The notes under the pieces were generated by a model that made no database searches, was not told the DNA's origin, and was given only the letters and a program-made list of their open reading frames with translations. Below, piece after piece: positions 42,226-54,225 of a stretch of 64,000 bases of DNA. Position 1 is the stretch's first letter. The number at the start of each line of letters is the position of its first letter. The position numbers and the translations under genes are program-made. The stretch is from Branchiostoma floridae. Taxonomy: Eukaryota > Chordata > Leptocardii > Amphioxiformes > Branchiostomatidae. The stretch spans positions 14,758,502 to 14,822,501 of the forward strand of contig NC_049989.1 in NCBI RefSeq assembly GCF_000003815.2, read 5' to 3'.

Positions 42226-45200
42226 ATGTCTACAAGGTCATACAACAACAGTACGAGTCCGCACAACTCGTCGGAGTTGGTCTACGAGTTTGTGAGTTGT
42301 GCGGAGAACGGGTCTCTGTACCTTCCGAACTGCCAGGGTATGATGCTGGACGGACGGGAAGACTATCTGTCCGAGGGCGCGCTGATAGCCGTGACGGTGG
42401 TGTACGCCGTGGTGTTCCTCGTAGGCGTTCTCGGTAACGTGGCCGTCGGCTTGGCCGTATGGGGCAGGCGGGAGCTACGGAAGGTACGTACCGTACTTTT
42501 GATTTCCAATATTAGGAATAATATAATATAATATAGATAATGCGTCGAGGAAGGTGACATCCAGGTAATAAGATACGGACTAGAAACAGCCATGCCTTCA
42601 AGTACCAGTTACCGACCTAGAATTGATGTGTTCAAAAATTCGTATTTTCCCAAAACTAGCGTAGAGTGGAATATGTTATCCCCAAGCACAGTAGGGGCGT
42701 CTTCTCTAAATAGTTTTAGATAGATGTGCAAAGGTTAGTTGTTAGTTAGCTGCCGCGCCGCGTGCCTGCGAAGCTGATGTCTTACGCCGAAGGGCAGTTA
42801 TACCGGCTATATAGATACAGATACAGAAGATACGCCCAAAAGCAGTTACTCACTGACGAAAGATAGCGGATGGTCTATATCTGTATCTGTATCTATATAG
42901 CTGGTATAACCGCCCTTCGGCGTAACACACCAGCTTATGCCAGCTTATGTCTGTTGCCAGAACCATATCCAGGCGCTAGACTAACTGCTTTTTGGCGTAA
43001 TATAGATGCTATGCCGCTGGACTGATATATGATATGATATATGGTTCTACATTGATTTTTTTTCTCATGCTATGAAGTGTTTTATTTCATTGATCTGATC
43101 AGACAAGTAACGCTAGTTCACCTTAATCCATGGGGTAAGCTAGATCCGTTGTTGATACTATATGTATAAATTTCAGGACAATATTTCAAATCAACATATT
43201 ATAAAACCCCTGTACACCAATTTTTTTTCTTGTATCTTGTATGAGTACGGAGATATTGTAAGCTTGCATATTTAATTAGCTGATCAAGAGAAATTATGCA
43301 TAATTTTCAGGCCTTTGAATGGCCATAACTCTCTAACGGTATGTCCGATTTTGTTGAAATAAAAACCATACTATTTGTTTTACTAAGACCTATCTAATGA
43401 TATCAAGTTTGAAAAGTTATGATGAGTTTGAAATTTTTGCGTAATTTGAGACAGCTACTTTGACCTTGAATTTTGACTGACAAAAAGGAACATTTGATGG
43501 GAAAGTATGTTAGATTATGAAAATAGAACTACATAGAAAATAACATTGATAGTTATTTTTTTAAAAATATCATTTTGAAATTTTGCTCAGCCACCCTGAT
43601 ATACTACCTTAAGAAAAACGGGTATTATACAGATTTCAGGTCAACGGCTTGGGTTTCAAAAAACAACATTTTCAAAATATTGCAATGTGAAACTACCTTC
43701 CATCGACTTAACGATCCCAAAATACCCTGTTTTTATAAACAACGGATATAGGTTACCCTGCGGATTAAGGTGAACTAAAGTTAAATAGGGCGGCGAAAGA
43801 GCAAAACCAAGGTATAGCAAAAGCCGCAAGAAACGCATATTTAAAGGCTATCTTGAACATCTATTTATTGGCTTTTAGTGAGTGTCTATCATCCAGAAAA
43901 TCACCGCTATTGGGTATATCAAATATCTTATGCTGTGAAGAGAGGCCACAGTGCGACTCAATGTCGATCTATGCATAACGTCTTTAGCCCTGAAGACTTC
44001 TTGAAACTAATGGGGGAAAAGAATTATGTACTGGGTCTTTAAAAGAGGCATTTAGACTTGCTGACATTGCTCTTCAAAGAAACGGCTAGTTGTACGAGGC
44101 CGTCATACATAAGCATATGATTTTTACACGTTTTGCCGACAGGCTTATGGTAAACTTGCCCAATCCAACGAACGATTCTTTACAACGGAGATAGTTACAA
44201 CCCATACCCGTGAAAGGAAGGCTTAAGCCCCGTTTACAAATCAAGAATTTAGCTCGGCCGAGTTGTCAGCGAGCTCTAAATTACGAGGAGGTATGACTCT
44301 GATGCCTACGAAGAAACTCTGACATTTGTTCGTAGGCATCAGAGTCATGCCTCCTCGTAATTTAGAGCTCGNNNNNNNNNNNNNNNNNNNNNNNNNNNNN
44401 NNNNNNNNNNNNNNNNNNNNNNNNNNNNNNNNNNNNNNNNNNNNNNNNNNNNNNNNNNNNNNNNNNNNNNNAACTCGGACCGAGTTAAAATTCTTGATTG
44501 GTAAACGGGGCTTTATAACAGCAGTTCAGACATGGGACACATGCAGACAAGGCCTTACAAGTATTTTAGTGACGTGGTTTCCAAATTTTCACGTAACCTG
44601 CAACAATAAGCATTATCTGTCAATCAAATGGATGGATTTGGAATTTGGTTTTGCATTTAACGTGTCCAGATCCAAATTATGGTCTATAATTATGCTATGA
44701 GTGTTTTCATTGATGAGCTATTGTTTTAATCGCAGTGGCGTACAGAGAGAGGCATACTAATTTTGTTATTAATAAAGCCATGTTCACACGTGCGTATGTA
44801 TTCAAGCCCCTACCAGGCTCCACGGGTCGCTGGAAAAACAGTATCAATTAGAAATTGGAGAAATATAGCATTACAGAGGAGTTAGCTGGCCGAGGAGTAT
44901 GGTTTGCGAGCCAGCTAGCCCCTTTGGCATGTAATATGGCTATATTTGCCCAATTTCTATTTTTCAGCGGCGTATATATGGAGCCTGGTAGAGGCTAAGA
45001 CTTCCATACGGACGGATATATATATTGGATATATACGCACGAGTGAACACGTCTTATAAGCTTAAGGTGTCAATCTGTGAACCAAACACCGTAACACGCC
45101 CACAAGCCAAAGCGCTTCTATCCGTTTCATTAATGCGTACGCCTGTCAAACAGCAATTCCGAACACCCCCTCAATTCTCCAATCTAGAACTCAGTTCTGC

Positions 45201-46297
45201 AATCTTAATGCCTAAGTTACATTGATGGCACAAAGCGCTTCTAGCTCTGTCTTTGCCTTGTCAAGCAGATATAGAATTCACATCGCTGCATGCCCTAGGA
45301 GGATAGGATGCTGACTCACTCTTAAACATAACATTTGTTATTATTATTCCTTTCCCAAGTTTCGCAAAATAGCGACTGGATATGATTTTGGATTTTCCAA
45401 AAGCATATCCAGTTGCTTGAGTAACTGCTATTTAGTGAGTGAGTAACTGCTTTTGGGCGTATCTTATTACCTGGATGTCTAACCTTCATGGACATGTTCC
45501 TAAGTTAATTTTGTTCTTCGTGTGAAGTAATGTTAGGCTTAGGTCCCAGTTGTACCGGTGCCCGTCAGGGATGTAGCCCCGGACGGGCTCCGAAGCGACA
45601 AATTTGTCCCGGTGGACTGCCGGATACTGTGGGGTAACCTCTCGGTGTTCCCCACGGGTAGGTCACGGTGTCTATTTGATACCGGGTCCTGGTTTCATTT
45701 TAAGTCCGACTTAAATTCAACTCGTAGCCCGGCCGGGCCCAAAAGTACGCCGGGATCCACAAGGTGTCCAACGGGGTGACGTAGACGTCACGCCCGAAAG
45801 TGCAGGAAAAAAAACAGCCAATGGATTTCCCGGCAGGGCCCCTTTTTTTTCCAATTGGGATCTAAGCCTTAGCCCTTAAACTGCCAAACCCAGATATATC
45901 CGGCACACATATACATGCCCTGTGTGCCGTGCCCGGTTTTATCCGGGATAGCGTATTCCCGCGAAGTAGCAGCTTTGTGCGCGTGTAAAGCACAATCGCC
46001 GGAAGTTAGGGACTTCGGGCTCGGCCTTGTTCGGGGGTCTCTTTTCGGAGGTCAGCGGCCGACCTTGGCATTAATAGCATTTTATAGGCCTGAAACTCTG
46101 GCAGCTTGAGTACAGTGCCACATTGTCCATTTCTTCATCGGAAAGCAAATAAAAACATGATTTTTTTCTCCTTCAGGCGACGAACTATTTCCTGGTGAAC
46201 CTGAGCGTGGCAGACCTGTTACTGCTGCTGGTGTGCATGCCGACATCACTGCTGGAGACATGGGTCCCCATGCCCTGGCTACTGGGGGAAGTCATGT
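42226..46297 (+). CDS. Class A GPCR, neuropeptide-receptor type, first two coding exons
   Basis: Seen: exon 1, 42226-42483, encodes an N-terminus with N-glycosylation sequons (NNST, HNSS, ENGS) and TM1 (YAVVFLVGVLGNVAVGLAVW, with the class A GN). Exon 2, 46177-46297, joins at phase 0 and encodes TM2 (TNYFLVNLSVADLLLLLVC, with the LxxxD motif), CMPTSLLETW, the ECL1 Trp in MPWLLGEVMC and the conserved Cys at the top of TM3, ending at phase 1. Known: the NYFLVNLSVADLL with CMPT pattern resembles peptide receptors of the ecdysis-triggering-hormone/TRH and neuromedin type. This is by eye, so the ligand is not assigned. TM3 to TM7 were not found in the next 17.7 kb, so the gene either continues to the right or is broken. 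In-frame ATGs upstream (for example 42139) are possible alternative starts. Confidence 0.85.
42773..42934. mobile_element. Foldback element in GPCR intron
   Basis: GCTGATGTCTTACGCCGAAG and its near-inverse end CGGCGTAACACACCAGC, with internal TATATAGATACAGATACAGA / TCTGTATCTGTATCTATATA, form a hairpin of about 160 bp. Confidence 0.8.
43116..43775. mobile_element. GTTCACC foldback MITE carrying an internal insertion
   Basis: Ends GTTCACCTTAATCCATGGGG and GGATTAAGGTGAAC are TA-flanked as in the short copies, but the interior is about 450 bp longer, AT-rich and unrelated. It is probably another element inserted within. It lies in the GPCR intron. Confidence 0.75.
44224..44517. mobile_element. 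Foldback element with assembly gap in the arm
   Basis: AAGCCCCGTTTACAAATCAA at the left is inverted at the right (GATTGGTAAACGGGGCTT). Inner arms TGACTCTGATGCCTACGAA / TTCGTAGGCATCAGAGTCA are also inverted. 44372-44471 is a 100-N gap, probably caused by the palindrome. Confidence 0.8.
44790..45000. mobile_element. Inverted-repeat element (family GCCCCTACCAGGCTCC)
   Basis: Left GCCCCTACCAGGCTCC, right GGAGCCTGGTAGAGGC, with inner AATTAGAAATTGGAGAAATA / CCAATTTCTATTTTTC. A fragment of the right end also occurs at 23555-23620. Confidence 0.7.
45540..45885. mobile_element. Inverted-repeat element, family TAGGTCCCAATTG
   Basis: Left TTAGGTCCCAGTTGTACCGG, right CCAATTGGGATCTAAGCC. GC-rich interior with CAGGGATGTAGCCCCGG. 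Same family as 50988-51306 and 46720-47255. Confidence 0.75.
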
Positions 46298-46329
46298 GTA
46301 AGTACTCTTTCTTTGTGCAACGCTATCTA

Positions 46330-46525
46330 GTTCACCTTTATCCGCGGGGTAAGCTTTATCCGTTGATTTTGAAAACAGTGTATTTTATTTTTAATTACTA
46401 TTCAAGGATACCAAGTCGACGGGTGGTGGTTTCAACAATTTCCAGATACTCGGGTTTGAAACCACCGTCCGTGGAGGGAATATCCTTAGATATTCTGTTT
46501 TTTAAAACAACGGATATAGGTGAAT
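46330..46525. mobile_element. GTTCACC foldback MITE, full copy
   Basis: TA-flanked, starts GTTCACCTTTATCCGCGGGG, ends ATATAGGTGAAT; inner arms are inverted around GGTTTCAA/TTGAAACC. It begins about 30 bases after the donor of GPCR exon 2. Confidence 0.85.
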
Positions 46526-46719
46526 TAGCCTCAATATTCCATGGTGATGATGATATGTCAGAAATAAACCTACAAGGTTTGTTTGGTTGGTTGTTTGTTT
46601 GTATTGAATACTCGATAAACCGCCTCATGGCATTACACACCAGGTTTGTATTGAAGAGTGCGCGCTGCATATCCTGACTGATTTATTTGATCCACTCACA
46701 TCGGGATGGACCCCTACTC

Positions 46720-47255
46720 TTTTCGAAAGTCTTGTGCCCCAATTGGAAAAAGGGCTATTCACGGGCTATTTTGGGCACTTTCGAACATGGCCCGGTGGGA
46801 CACCTTGAGGCTCCCGGGGATACTTTTGGGGCCGACCGCGCGCGCACTAGTTTGAATTGGAACTTGAGCTTGAAATTTGAACTTGAACTTGAAATAACTA
46901 CGGGACCCGGTAACAAATAGACGCCGTGGCCTACACTCCGTTGCAGTCTTGGAACAGGGTTGTTTTTTATTGAAGGGGACGGGGCGAAATCGCTATCACG
47001 GCAAACTCCCTTTCACAGCATACTCCCGACCTTTCCTCGGCAAACTCCCTATCCCGGCACAAGAGAACCCAGCCAACGTTGAAAATCGCGAACCAACGCC
47101 CCCCCCCCCCAAGCTCCGTTCGAAGACTGCAACAGAGTCTAGCCGTGACCTACCTACCGTGACCTGGGCCCGGGGAACACCGACGGGGTTTGGAACCTGA
47201 CCGGGGCCACATCCCTAACGGGCACCGGTGCAATTGGGACCTAAGCCTAATTGTA
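46720..47255. mobile_element. TAGGTCCCAATTG family, rearranged copy
   Basis: Contains GCCCCAATTGGAAAAAGGGC near the left and GGGCACCGGTGCAATTGGGA at the right, with GGGACCCGGTAACAAATAGA inside. The ends are not crisp. Confidence 0.6.
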
Positions 47256-48255
47256 GCAGGTTTTTGAACGTGTTGTTCGATGTGTGACTTTCCTAAAACA
47301 CGGGGTCTCCATTTAACGTCCTACGACCCATGCTGAAGCTAGCTAGGCAATAGTTTACACCTGAGTCTAGTGAAGAAATTGGTGCAAAGTGAGGTTCCCA
47401 AGAGCATAGTATTGGGACCTTTCGTGGCACATTCAGTTTCTGAGTCAACAACCCTAATCACAAGACCACAGTGTCACCTGAACGTTCCTCACTGGAAAAT
47501 TGGATAGATATATGTTCTCAAAAGCCTGACCTACAGAAAAAACAATCAAGCCAATCGACCTAAACGTAGAAAGAACAATAAATAAAAGTTAACCCCGTAC
47601 CCTTCTAAATTCGTTGACTTCGCCTTCTACGACGACCTTTTCGCATGATATCAAAGCTAGGCCTACAAGGCCTACTATATGAATAACTGCCAACCTGATA
47701 AAGTTATTTACGGATGTAGGCCTACAAGGGTTTTAAACTTTAGACAACGTACATGGTTTTCATTGGATGATGGAAAATGTCCTTCAAAAGTGATTTTCCC
47801 AAAGTCCTAGCGTACAGAAAGGCAATCAAGCCAATTGACCTACAGATAGAAAGAAAAATGAATACCAGATGACCTGGTGGCCTGGTGAGATCGTGAATTT
47901 TGTCTACCAAGACCTTTACAAATGGGCATACAAAAATTAGTCTGTAAATCTTTTCTCTTGTAAAATTGCAGGCCAGAAGAGCTCCGCTAGCGCTGTTCTA
48001 TGTATTCTTGTCTTGTTCCTGTTGTTAGAGAAAATTGTGCACACCAACGCCATGAAGCCAGGTCTTGACCTGTTATATTACGTGAACTTCATGATTTGAA
48101 AGAAATCTTTCCTGACGTAGTATATAAACTGTGATACATTATTTATCGAAAGAAATACCATTGGAGTGAGTGTTTCTCTATGCGTGACTATCGCTTTAGA
48201 GTGGTTAATGAGAAGACGCGAGATTTAACATTTGTCAGTAATGTGCTCTGTTTTG
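47256..48255. other. Intergenic or intronic, no gene recognised
   Basis: A diverged reverse SINE-like segment lies at about 47310-47470. CAATCAAGCCAATCGACCTA recurs at 47550 and 47827. No GPCR exon was identified. Confidence 0.4.
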
Positions 48256-48420
48256 TGGATGTCCCTGTGGCTCAACTGGTAGCAGCCTCGCAGTTGAGCC
48301 CCTGGTCCCAACTAGTTGGTAAATTGAAGACTCCGGTTCAATCCTGGGTAGGGCATCATGATATTGGGCTGTAGAGGTCTTTCGTAAGGAGTGAAAATTG
48401 GTGTTTGAGGTAGTGCCTTG
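48256..48420 (+). repeat. tRNA-derived SINE (family 2)
   Basis: GATGTCCCTGTGGCTCAACT begins a tRNA-like head: A box TGGCTCAACTGG, B box GGTTCAATCC at 48335. Reverse copies lie at 55330-55450 and 57000-57180. Confidence 0.8.
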
Positions 48421-49104
48421 AGCAGGTTAAAGTGAAGGGCTATCATTGGTAACTCTGTAAGAATATACCCTACTACTGAAACACTTAGGAAACTTGCTGC
48501 AATGTGTGCCACTTAGCACTACAAGCTTGCGCGCCGTTGGCTAAAAGAATATAGAACCCTCCAACGTTAATGGTATTCTGTCCCACCCCAGAATAGATAA
48601 ATATTGGAAGAAGACTGAGCTTGATAATACTATCTACTGCACACCCGGCTGCTACATTACTTTTACTGTTTGCAGGATACAGAAGGTACCACCGCAATTG
48701 TTTAGTTAGAATAATTAAAACTAAATTACAAGAGCAAAGTTTTTTCGTTCTATATGCGCACAAACTACATGTTCATGTTACCATTCATCCCAAATTGGTC
48801 TTGCATCTGCTCTTGTTGTAAAATTTATGGAGGTTTGGCTATCTCTGCATTGCTCCATCTGCACATGACAGACAAGCGGTAGTTCCAGGACTAGAAGCGG
48901 CTTAGTTTGAAGCCCCAAGCATGAAAACTGTCTAACAGACGTGTTCAGCGTTAATTCCTACATAATAACATGCAAATTGACACCCAACACTGGAGGTGCG
49001 ATTAGCTTCGACACTGATGGTGTAAGGGCTCGTTCACACTTGTGAATATATTCAAGTTGTTGAATTCAAGCATGAGTTGTGCATTGTCATAATTTTGGCG
49101 TAGG

Positions 49105-49619
49105 GTGACAGCAAGTAAATTTTATGGATGACATCCTATGCAGAGTGCTAAAATAGTGAGATAGCGCGAAAAAACAACAAGATGGGTAAAAAAAACAAGC
49201 TGGCCAAATATTTCAAAATTAGACACCATGAAAGTCGTAACAAGATTTGTGTGACAAAACGTGGCATCACAACTAACAAGGTATTTATCCCTGTCTTAAA
49301 GAAGTGAACTAGTGTAGTTAAAGGGATACTAGTGTGGTACACTGGTATCACTTGCGCAATTGCCAAGCTGGCAACTACATTCATGGCTTTCATATCGGTG
49401 GCACTTTTACAAATATCCAACAAGTTTCACTTCTGCAACTATAGTCATGGCTACCTCCCTAGTGTCACTTCTACAAGTATGATTATCAGGCTACAAGACA
49501 ATATATGTTTGCCTATTTGGGTCTATCCCCGAGGAAGAAAAAAAATTGTTGTCTTATTTTTATCAGACGAAAATTAATGAGCGCGCTGATGCCACACATA
49601 AAATTTACTTGCTGTGGCC
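49105..49619. mobile_element. Harbinger-like MITE, family GGCCACAGCAAGTAA
   Basis: Left (degenerate) GACAGCAAGTAAATTTTATG, right AAATTTACTTGCTGTGGCC. The interior matches 37732-38505 without the foldback insertion, which defines the empty site. Confidence 0.8.
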
Positions 49620-49778
49620 TAGGTAAAGTTTGAGGAAGAAAAAGTAATTTTTCGGTTCAATAACCAAGTCAAAGTAGAATATATTCCCCATGGCCCACAA
49701 GCTTTACTTGAACCATAAAAATGTCAATACTCAACTCATTCGGATTTGTATAAATGCACTCGTGTAAACCCACCCTAA

Positions 49779-50186
49779 GGCCATGTTGATTTGATAATAT
49801 GGATGACATCCGCGCGCGCATCAATTTTTGGCCGCTTCCAAAGAAAAAAAAGTTTTGAACCATACAGAATATCGTACAAATCAGCTCCAAAATGAGAAAA
49901 TACATGCCGTAGATTGCACAAAAATATCGGGAACATCATACTAATATCATAAAATGCCAGTGTCAATTCCAAGATCAAGGAATAAGATGTGAAAGCAGTA
50001 AAATGAATAATCTATTGTTTGGTATACCATATTGCTTGCATTCAGTCATTTGTTCAACCTTCCTGACCATTGATTTTCATAACGAAGGCAATTTTTATTT
50101 TTGGCCATATTTATTTTTATTCGTACGCTTGCATTAGTTTTGGAGTTCCAGGATGATGTCACCCATATAATCAAATCAACGTGGCC
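49779..50186. mobile_element. Harbinger-like MITE, family GGCCATGTTGAT, full copy
   Basis: Starts GGCCATGTTGATTTGATAAT and ends AATCAAATCAACGTGGCC, with TAA on each side. Parallel to 12026-12402 along its whole length. Confidence 0.88.
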
Positions 50187-50639
50187 TAAGGTAAAGTTTG
50201 ATGCCGTAAAAAAATTTAATTAGAAAACCAGAATATACAACCGTTGGACAAGGTAAGAAAATAACTGATTCCTTGCAAAATTTAGTTTTAAAAACTCATA
50301 CGATGTTGAATATATATACTTGTACTTTTGAGAAATTGATAAATAAAGTTGTACTTATATACAAGGGAACGGTGCCCAACAAAGAAAGTTTGCCTTGTAA
50401 TTTGCTATTTTCTTAACTTCATCCGACGTCGAGGCTGCAAATTGTGTAGAATCCAAAAATAATGTTGGAGCAGATTGCATTTCACATTCATTTCCCGAGT
50501 AGGAGGTGTTCCATTGCGTAAGAATATCACGTTATTTAGCACCACGGAGAGCACCGAGAGCGCAGGTGGCCGGTACGTGACATCCATGCAACTTGTTTCC
50601 AATCTCCAAGCAGATACAGAAATGCAAAATTGTCACGTT

Positions 50640-50987
50640 TAGACTTAGGTACCAATTGACCATCCTCCTAGCCTCTTGTAACCTATGCAGTCTACATTAA
50701 TGCTGTTTTTGTAGATTCCAAAGACATGTATAGCCTATTGTAGCCTAGTAGCCCACATTTGCTTCTCATCACTTAGATTTCGACCTCTGACCTTCCATAG
50801 AATGTTACTTACTTTTAAGCTTCCGTAGTATTTTATTTCGCATCACTCTAATACCATTTGTACATACTGTTTTATGTAAATTTGTCTTGTACCACTGTAA
50901 TTTTATGTTATTTGTAGACCTATGTTATCAGCTGTGCTGCCTATAGGTCTGTGTAATGTACTTTTGAATAAATAAATAAATAAATAG
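50640..50987. other. AT-rich LINE/SINE-tail-like segment
   Basis: TGTCTTGTACCACTGTAATT, then TCTGTGTAATGTACTTTTGA and (AATA)n at 50967-50986, the look of a LINE 3' tail. No coding part is visible. Confidence 0.4.
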
Positions 50988-51306
50988 GTACCAATTGGAA
51001 GAAGGGGGCACTGCCGGACAGTTCAAGGGTTGCTTTTTTAGGGGGGGGGGCACTTTCGGGCATGACCCCTACGTGGACCCGTGGGACACCTTGTGGCTCT
51101 CGGGGTATTTTTTGGGCCCGGTCGGGCACCAGGTTGAATTTAAGTCGGACTTAAATTCATCCCGGGACCCGGTAACAAATACACGTCCTGACCTACCCGT
51201 GGGGAACACCTAGGGGTGCATCCGGCAGCCCAACGGGGCAAATTTGTGGCTTCGGAGCCTGGCCGGGGCTACATCCCTGACGGGCACCGGTGCAATTGGG
51301 ACTTAA
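50988..51306. mobile_element. Inverted-repeat element, family TAGGTCCCAATTG
   Basis: Left TAGGTACCAATTGGAAGAAG, right GGGCACCGGTGCAATTGGGA. The interior TTTAAGTCGGACTTAAATTC is itself palindromic. Confidence 0.75.
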
Positions 51307-52490
51307 TCAAGCACCCCGAGTGCGCTGGGCCTTACTCTAGTTGACCAATGGTACTGTTTCTGTTCATCAATACTTTCTTGCCAACCGAAAGATGCGTTTG
51401 TCTATTATATGTACCAGCCCCACAAGGCCTGGGACTACGAGGGTACGGGGAGTAGAATAAGTCAAACATAGAGTAAATAATTTGCCAGGAGACTTAGTCC
51501 GCGAGAAATCACGACGAAAATCTATGATGGCGAAAATTTCCCTGGCAAAATTATTCTCCCTGTAGCCATATAAACTATAAACAATATACTCTTCATTGAG
51601 TGAACAGGGTGAATGGGAGGAATTTGTACAGGCATGTTTATGGCTTAAAATGAGGTCAAAGGAGCGCGTAATAGAAACGCATGGCCTTTTAAAAGGAACG
51701 GGCTAGAAAGCTGAGGTCTAAGACGAACGTATTATAAACGCATTGCCTGTTAAAGGGCTAAAAGTTTAAAAGAAGGTCTTAGAAGAACGCATACAACGCA
51801 ATAGTAAGCTAAGTCAATGTCTAGTTCAACCCTGGATAAAACTCTAAACAGCAGTAAGACATATAAGTATACGTTCCATATGCATTTCAAGTAACGCAGA
51901 AGAACAAGGAAATCTTGGTTTTGACAGCTTTTAAAACAATTTTCGAGTCATGTCTCGAAAACATTGATGTTGTATTTTTATCCAGGTAGAGCCATATCGC
52001 ATTGACGATATTCTATGTTAACCAACTTTTGACAGTCTAGTTAATTTCCATTATTTTCCTGTACAATGATAGGGGTACTCACGGCATTTTATGATCATAC
52101 TCTTTGTTCTTGGATTTTAAGTTTCAGTTTTGTTGTTACACATGTGCCTTTATTTTCTGTATGTTTGCCATGATTTTCTTTCTGTAAAATTATGTTGTTA
52201 ATAAACTATAAAAAAATGATTTATATAAAAAATTTTTTGACAGTCCCTGTGATAGAAATAAAGGTAAAAATAGCACTAATCGTCGCAATGGCCAGTGCTG
52301 CTAATTGGAAATTCGAAATTGGGCATGTTGGGAGGACAGTATTCCAAGTGGAGGGAAAGGAAACCCACCAGCAGCCTGGTCACCCGAGATAACAAGTACG
52401 CTGAGCAAATCTGAGGAGACTCATTAGTTAATTGTGCAACACACTGATGTGGAGATGCTATGGGAGGAGGGTGAAGGGTCTTGATTAGGA
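51307..52490. other. No gene recognised
   Basis: Contains near-repeats such as GAACGTATTATAAACGCATT and GAACGCATACAACGCAATAG at 51650-51800, and otherwise AT-rich unique-looking sequence. Confidence 0.4.
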
Positions 52491-52905
52491 GTGTGTACCG
52501 GTACATAAAATTCAGATCCAGGTCCGGTTCAGGTCCAGATGATGAGGTCCCGGTTTGGACCTGAACCTGGACCTCATTCAATATGTGAGTACATGTGAAT
52601 GGACGGTACTGAAAACAATGGCCCATTTCGCAACAAAGAAACATGTTTTGTGGAGTATTCGACTCCTACTGGCGTTTTTAATTCCTACAAGGCTAACAGC
52701 CTTTGTACTATTGACTGTAAAACTTGGTAGAAATGACTATAGACTCTACTCTACTTTGCTCTTGTTATTTTCCTCGACCGGTAAGCCCCGAAACGTGTGA
52801 ATGCCTGATCATGTAATCTTTTTCAGGTCCGGTTTTTCAGGACCGGTCCAATAAGAAAAACCGGTTTTGTAGCGGTACACCGTACCGGTACCCACCCCTA
52901 CTCTT
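52490..52905 (+). mobile_element. hAT-like element, near-complete copy (family GGGGTGGGTACCGG)
   Basis: Left GTGTGTACCGGTACATAAAA, right GTACACCGTACCGGTACCCA followed by CCCCTACTCTT. CAGGTCCAGATG and TGGACCTGAACCTGG form a further internal inverted repeat. Matches 19340-19560. Confidence 0.7.
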
Positions 52906-53109
52906 GAGACATCCTTGGGTGTTGAGTGGAGTAACTGGTAGAGTGTTGGGTCCGGAATTTAGAGGTTTAGAGGTTCCAGGTTGCCGTGCCCCCATGACCT
53001 GTGAATGTCTGTCACGTCTGATGGACTAGTTCTGCCACTTCTGAACTCAGCTTCCTGTTCATCCTGCAAGTCTTTTTTTTTACGATCTTTGCATTCACTC
53101 ATCCACTTC

Positions 53110-53430
53110 CTGCCACTCAACATACATTTTCTATCGGAGGTCGGGACCAGGCTAGTACATATTTCACTCCAGACAGCCCGAACATTGCTTCTTCTAAGTT
53201 CACAAAATCTATACCAGAGTCTCTATTAAAGTTCCCGCAAAAGTCAAACTTCTGCAATGTACCCGGCCACTCGGTTTCCATAGGGCAACAGAATAAACTA
53301 TTTCCTGCTTGGCTCGACAACGATGTCCCACAAATTTTACCCTTCGGTGAGTCAATGGAATCAAATGCTTTACGGAAATCAACGAAAAGCAGCACATAAA
53401 ATCCTTGTTACATCTCTTAATCTATTCAAT
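53110..53430 (-). mobile_element. LINE reverse transcriptase fragment
   Basis: Reads LLFVDFRKAFDSIDSP, the conserved motif preceding the RT palm in LINEs (FVDFxKAFDSID), then breaks down. A dead fragment. Confidence 0.7.
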
Positions 53431-53523
53431 GATACGACGTATCTTGCCACTCTACTACTGACAGTGTATTCAAATAAGTACGGGCACACAAAAGCAGTGA
53501 CATCCAGACACGTCGGAAACAAT

Positions 53524-53735
53524 ACTGTAAATGCATTTAAGTTCGCGGGGATTTAATTTCGCGGTAGCAGGAAAATGGACTTTTCGCGGTGGTTTTAAAT
53601 TCGCGGCAGCACCATTCACTGTAGTCTCTAAATGCAATGGAAAAATGTTCGGGGCGGTTTTAAATTTGCGGTGAAGTGGCCACCGCGAAAACCGCGAACA
53701 TAAATCCATCGCGAACATTTCTGCATTTACAGTAT
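53524..53735. mobile_element. Inverted-repeat element, family ACTGTAAATGCA
   Basis: ATACTGTAAATGCATTTAAG at the left and TTTCTGCATTTACAGTAT at the right, with repeated TTCGCGG motifs inside. Confidence 0.8.
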
Positions 53736-54004
53736 CTCCGTAGACGGGGACAAAAATAACTGTTAAGCTTTTTAATGTTCTATTATACTTATTAAAAGCA
53801 TCTGTTTTCCGAGAAACGCCCGCCTCCCTTGGTTACTATATACCAGCGTGTGACGTTGCTCCTACTTCGAATCACCGCTACAGTTCGCATTGATTTCGCT
53901 TAATGAATTAGATATTACCTAATCTTTGAAAGTTTATAGTCCTTGAAGCACAGGTGGCAAGCATTACTTGTAAGTATTAGTTTCGAAACAATTATTTTAC
54001 TGAT

Positions 54005-54218
54005 AGATTGATTTAAGCTTAGGTCACATTTCCAAACCTGGGACCAAGCCGGGATGGTGTAAGAAAAAAAATGTATACAGCTAGAAATATACACATAGAA
54101 TGTCCATGAATCTTATTGTATCATTTTGTGTATTTTAATGCTCTTTATATCATTATTTTCGCTCCAAAAAGCTGCCCGGCCGGGGCCCCGGTTTGGAAAT
54201 GTGACCTAAGTCTTACAC
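54005..54218. mobile_element. Inverted-repeat element, family TTAGGTCACATTTCCAAACC
   Basis: TTAGGTCACATTTCCAAACC at 54020 is inverted at 54190-54213 (GGTTTGGAAATGTGACCTAA). A fragment-like relative, CCGGCCGGGGCCCGGTTAGG, lies at 6499-6518. Confidence 0.8.
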
Positions 54219-54225
54219 GAAGTGC

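Noticed and set aside
47958-48060. Possible TM3 exon of the GPCR after acceptor AAATTGCAG (VLCILVLFLLLEK)
   Set aside because: Phase fits, but it lacks the ERY/DRY region and the expected residues after the TM3 Cys, and it looks like repeat-derived sequence.
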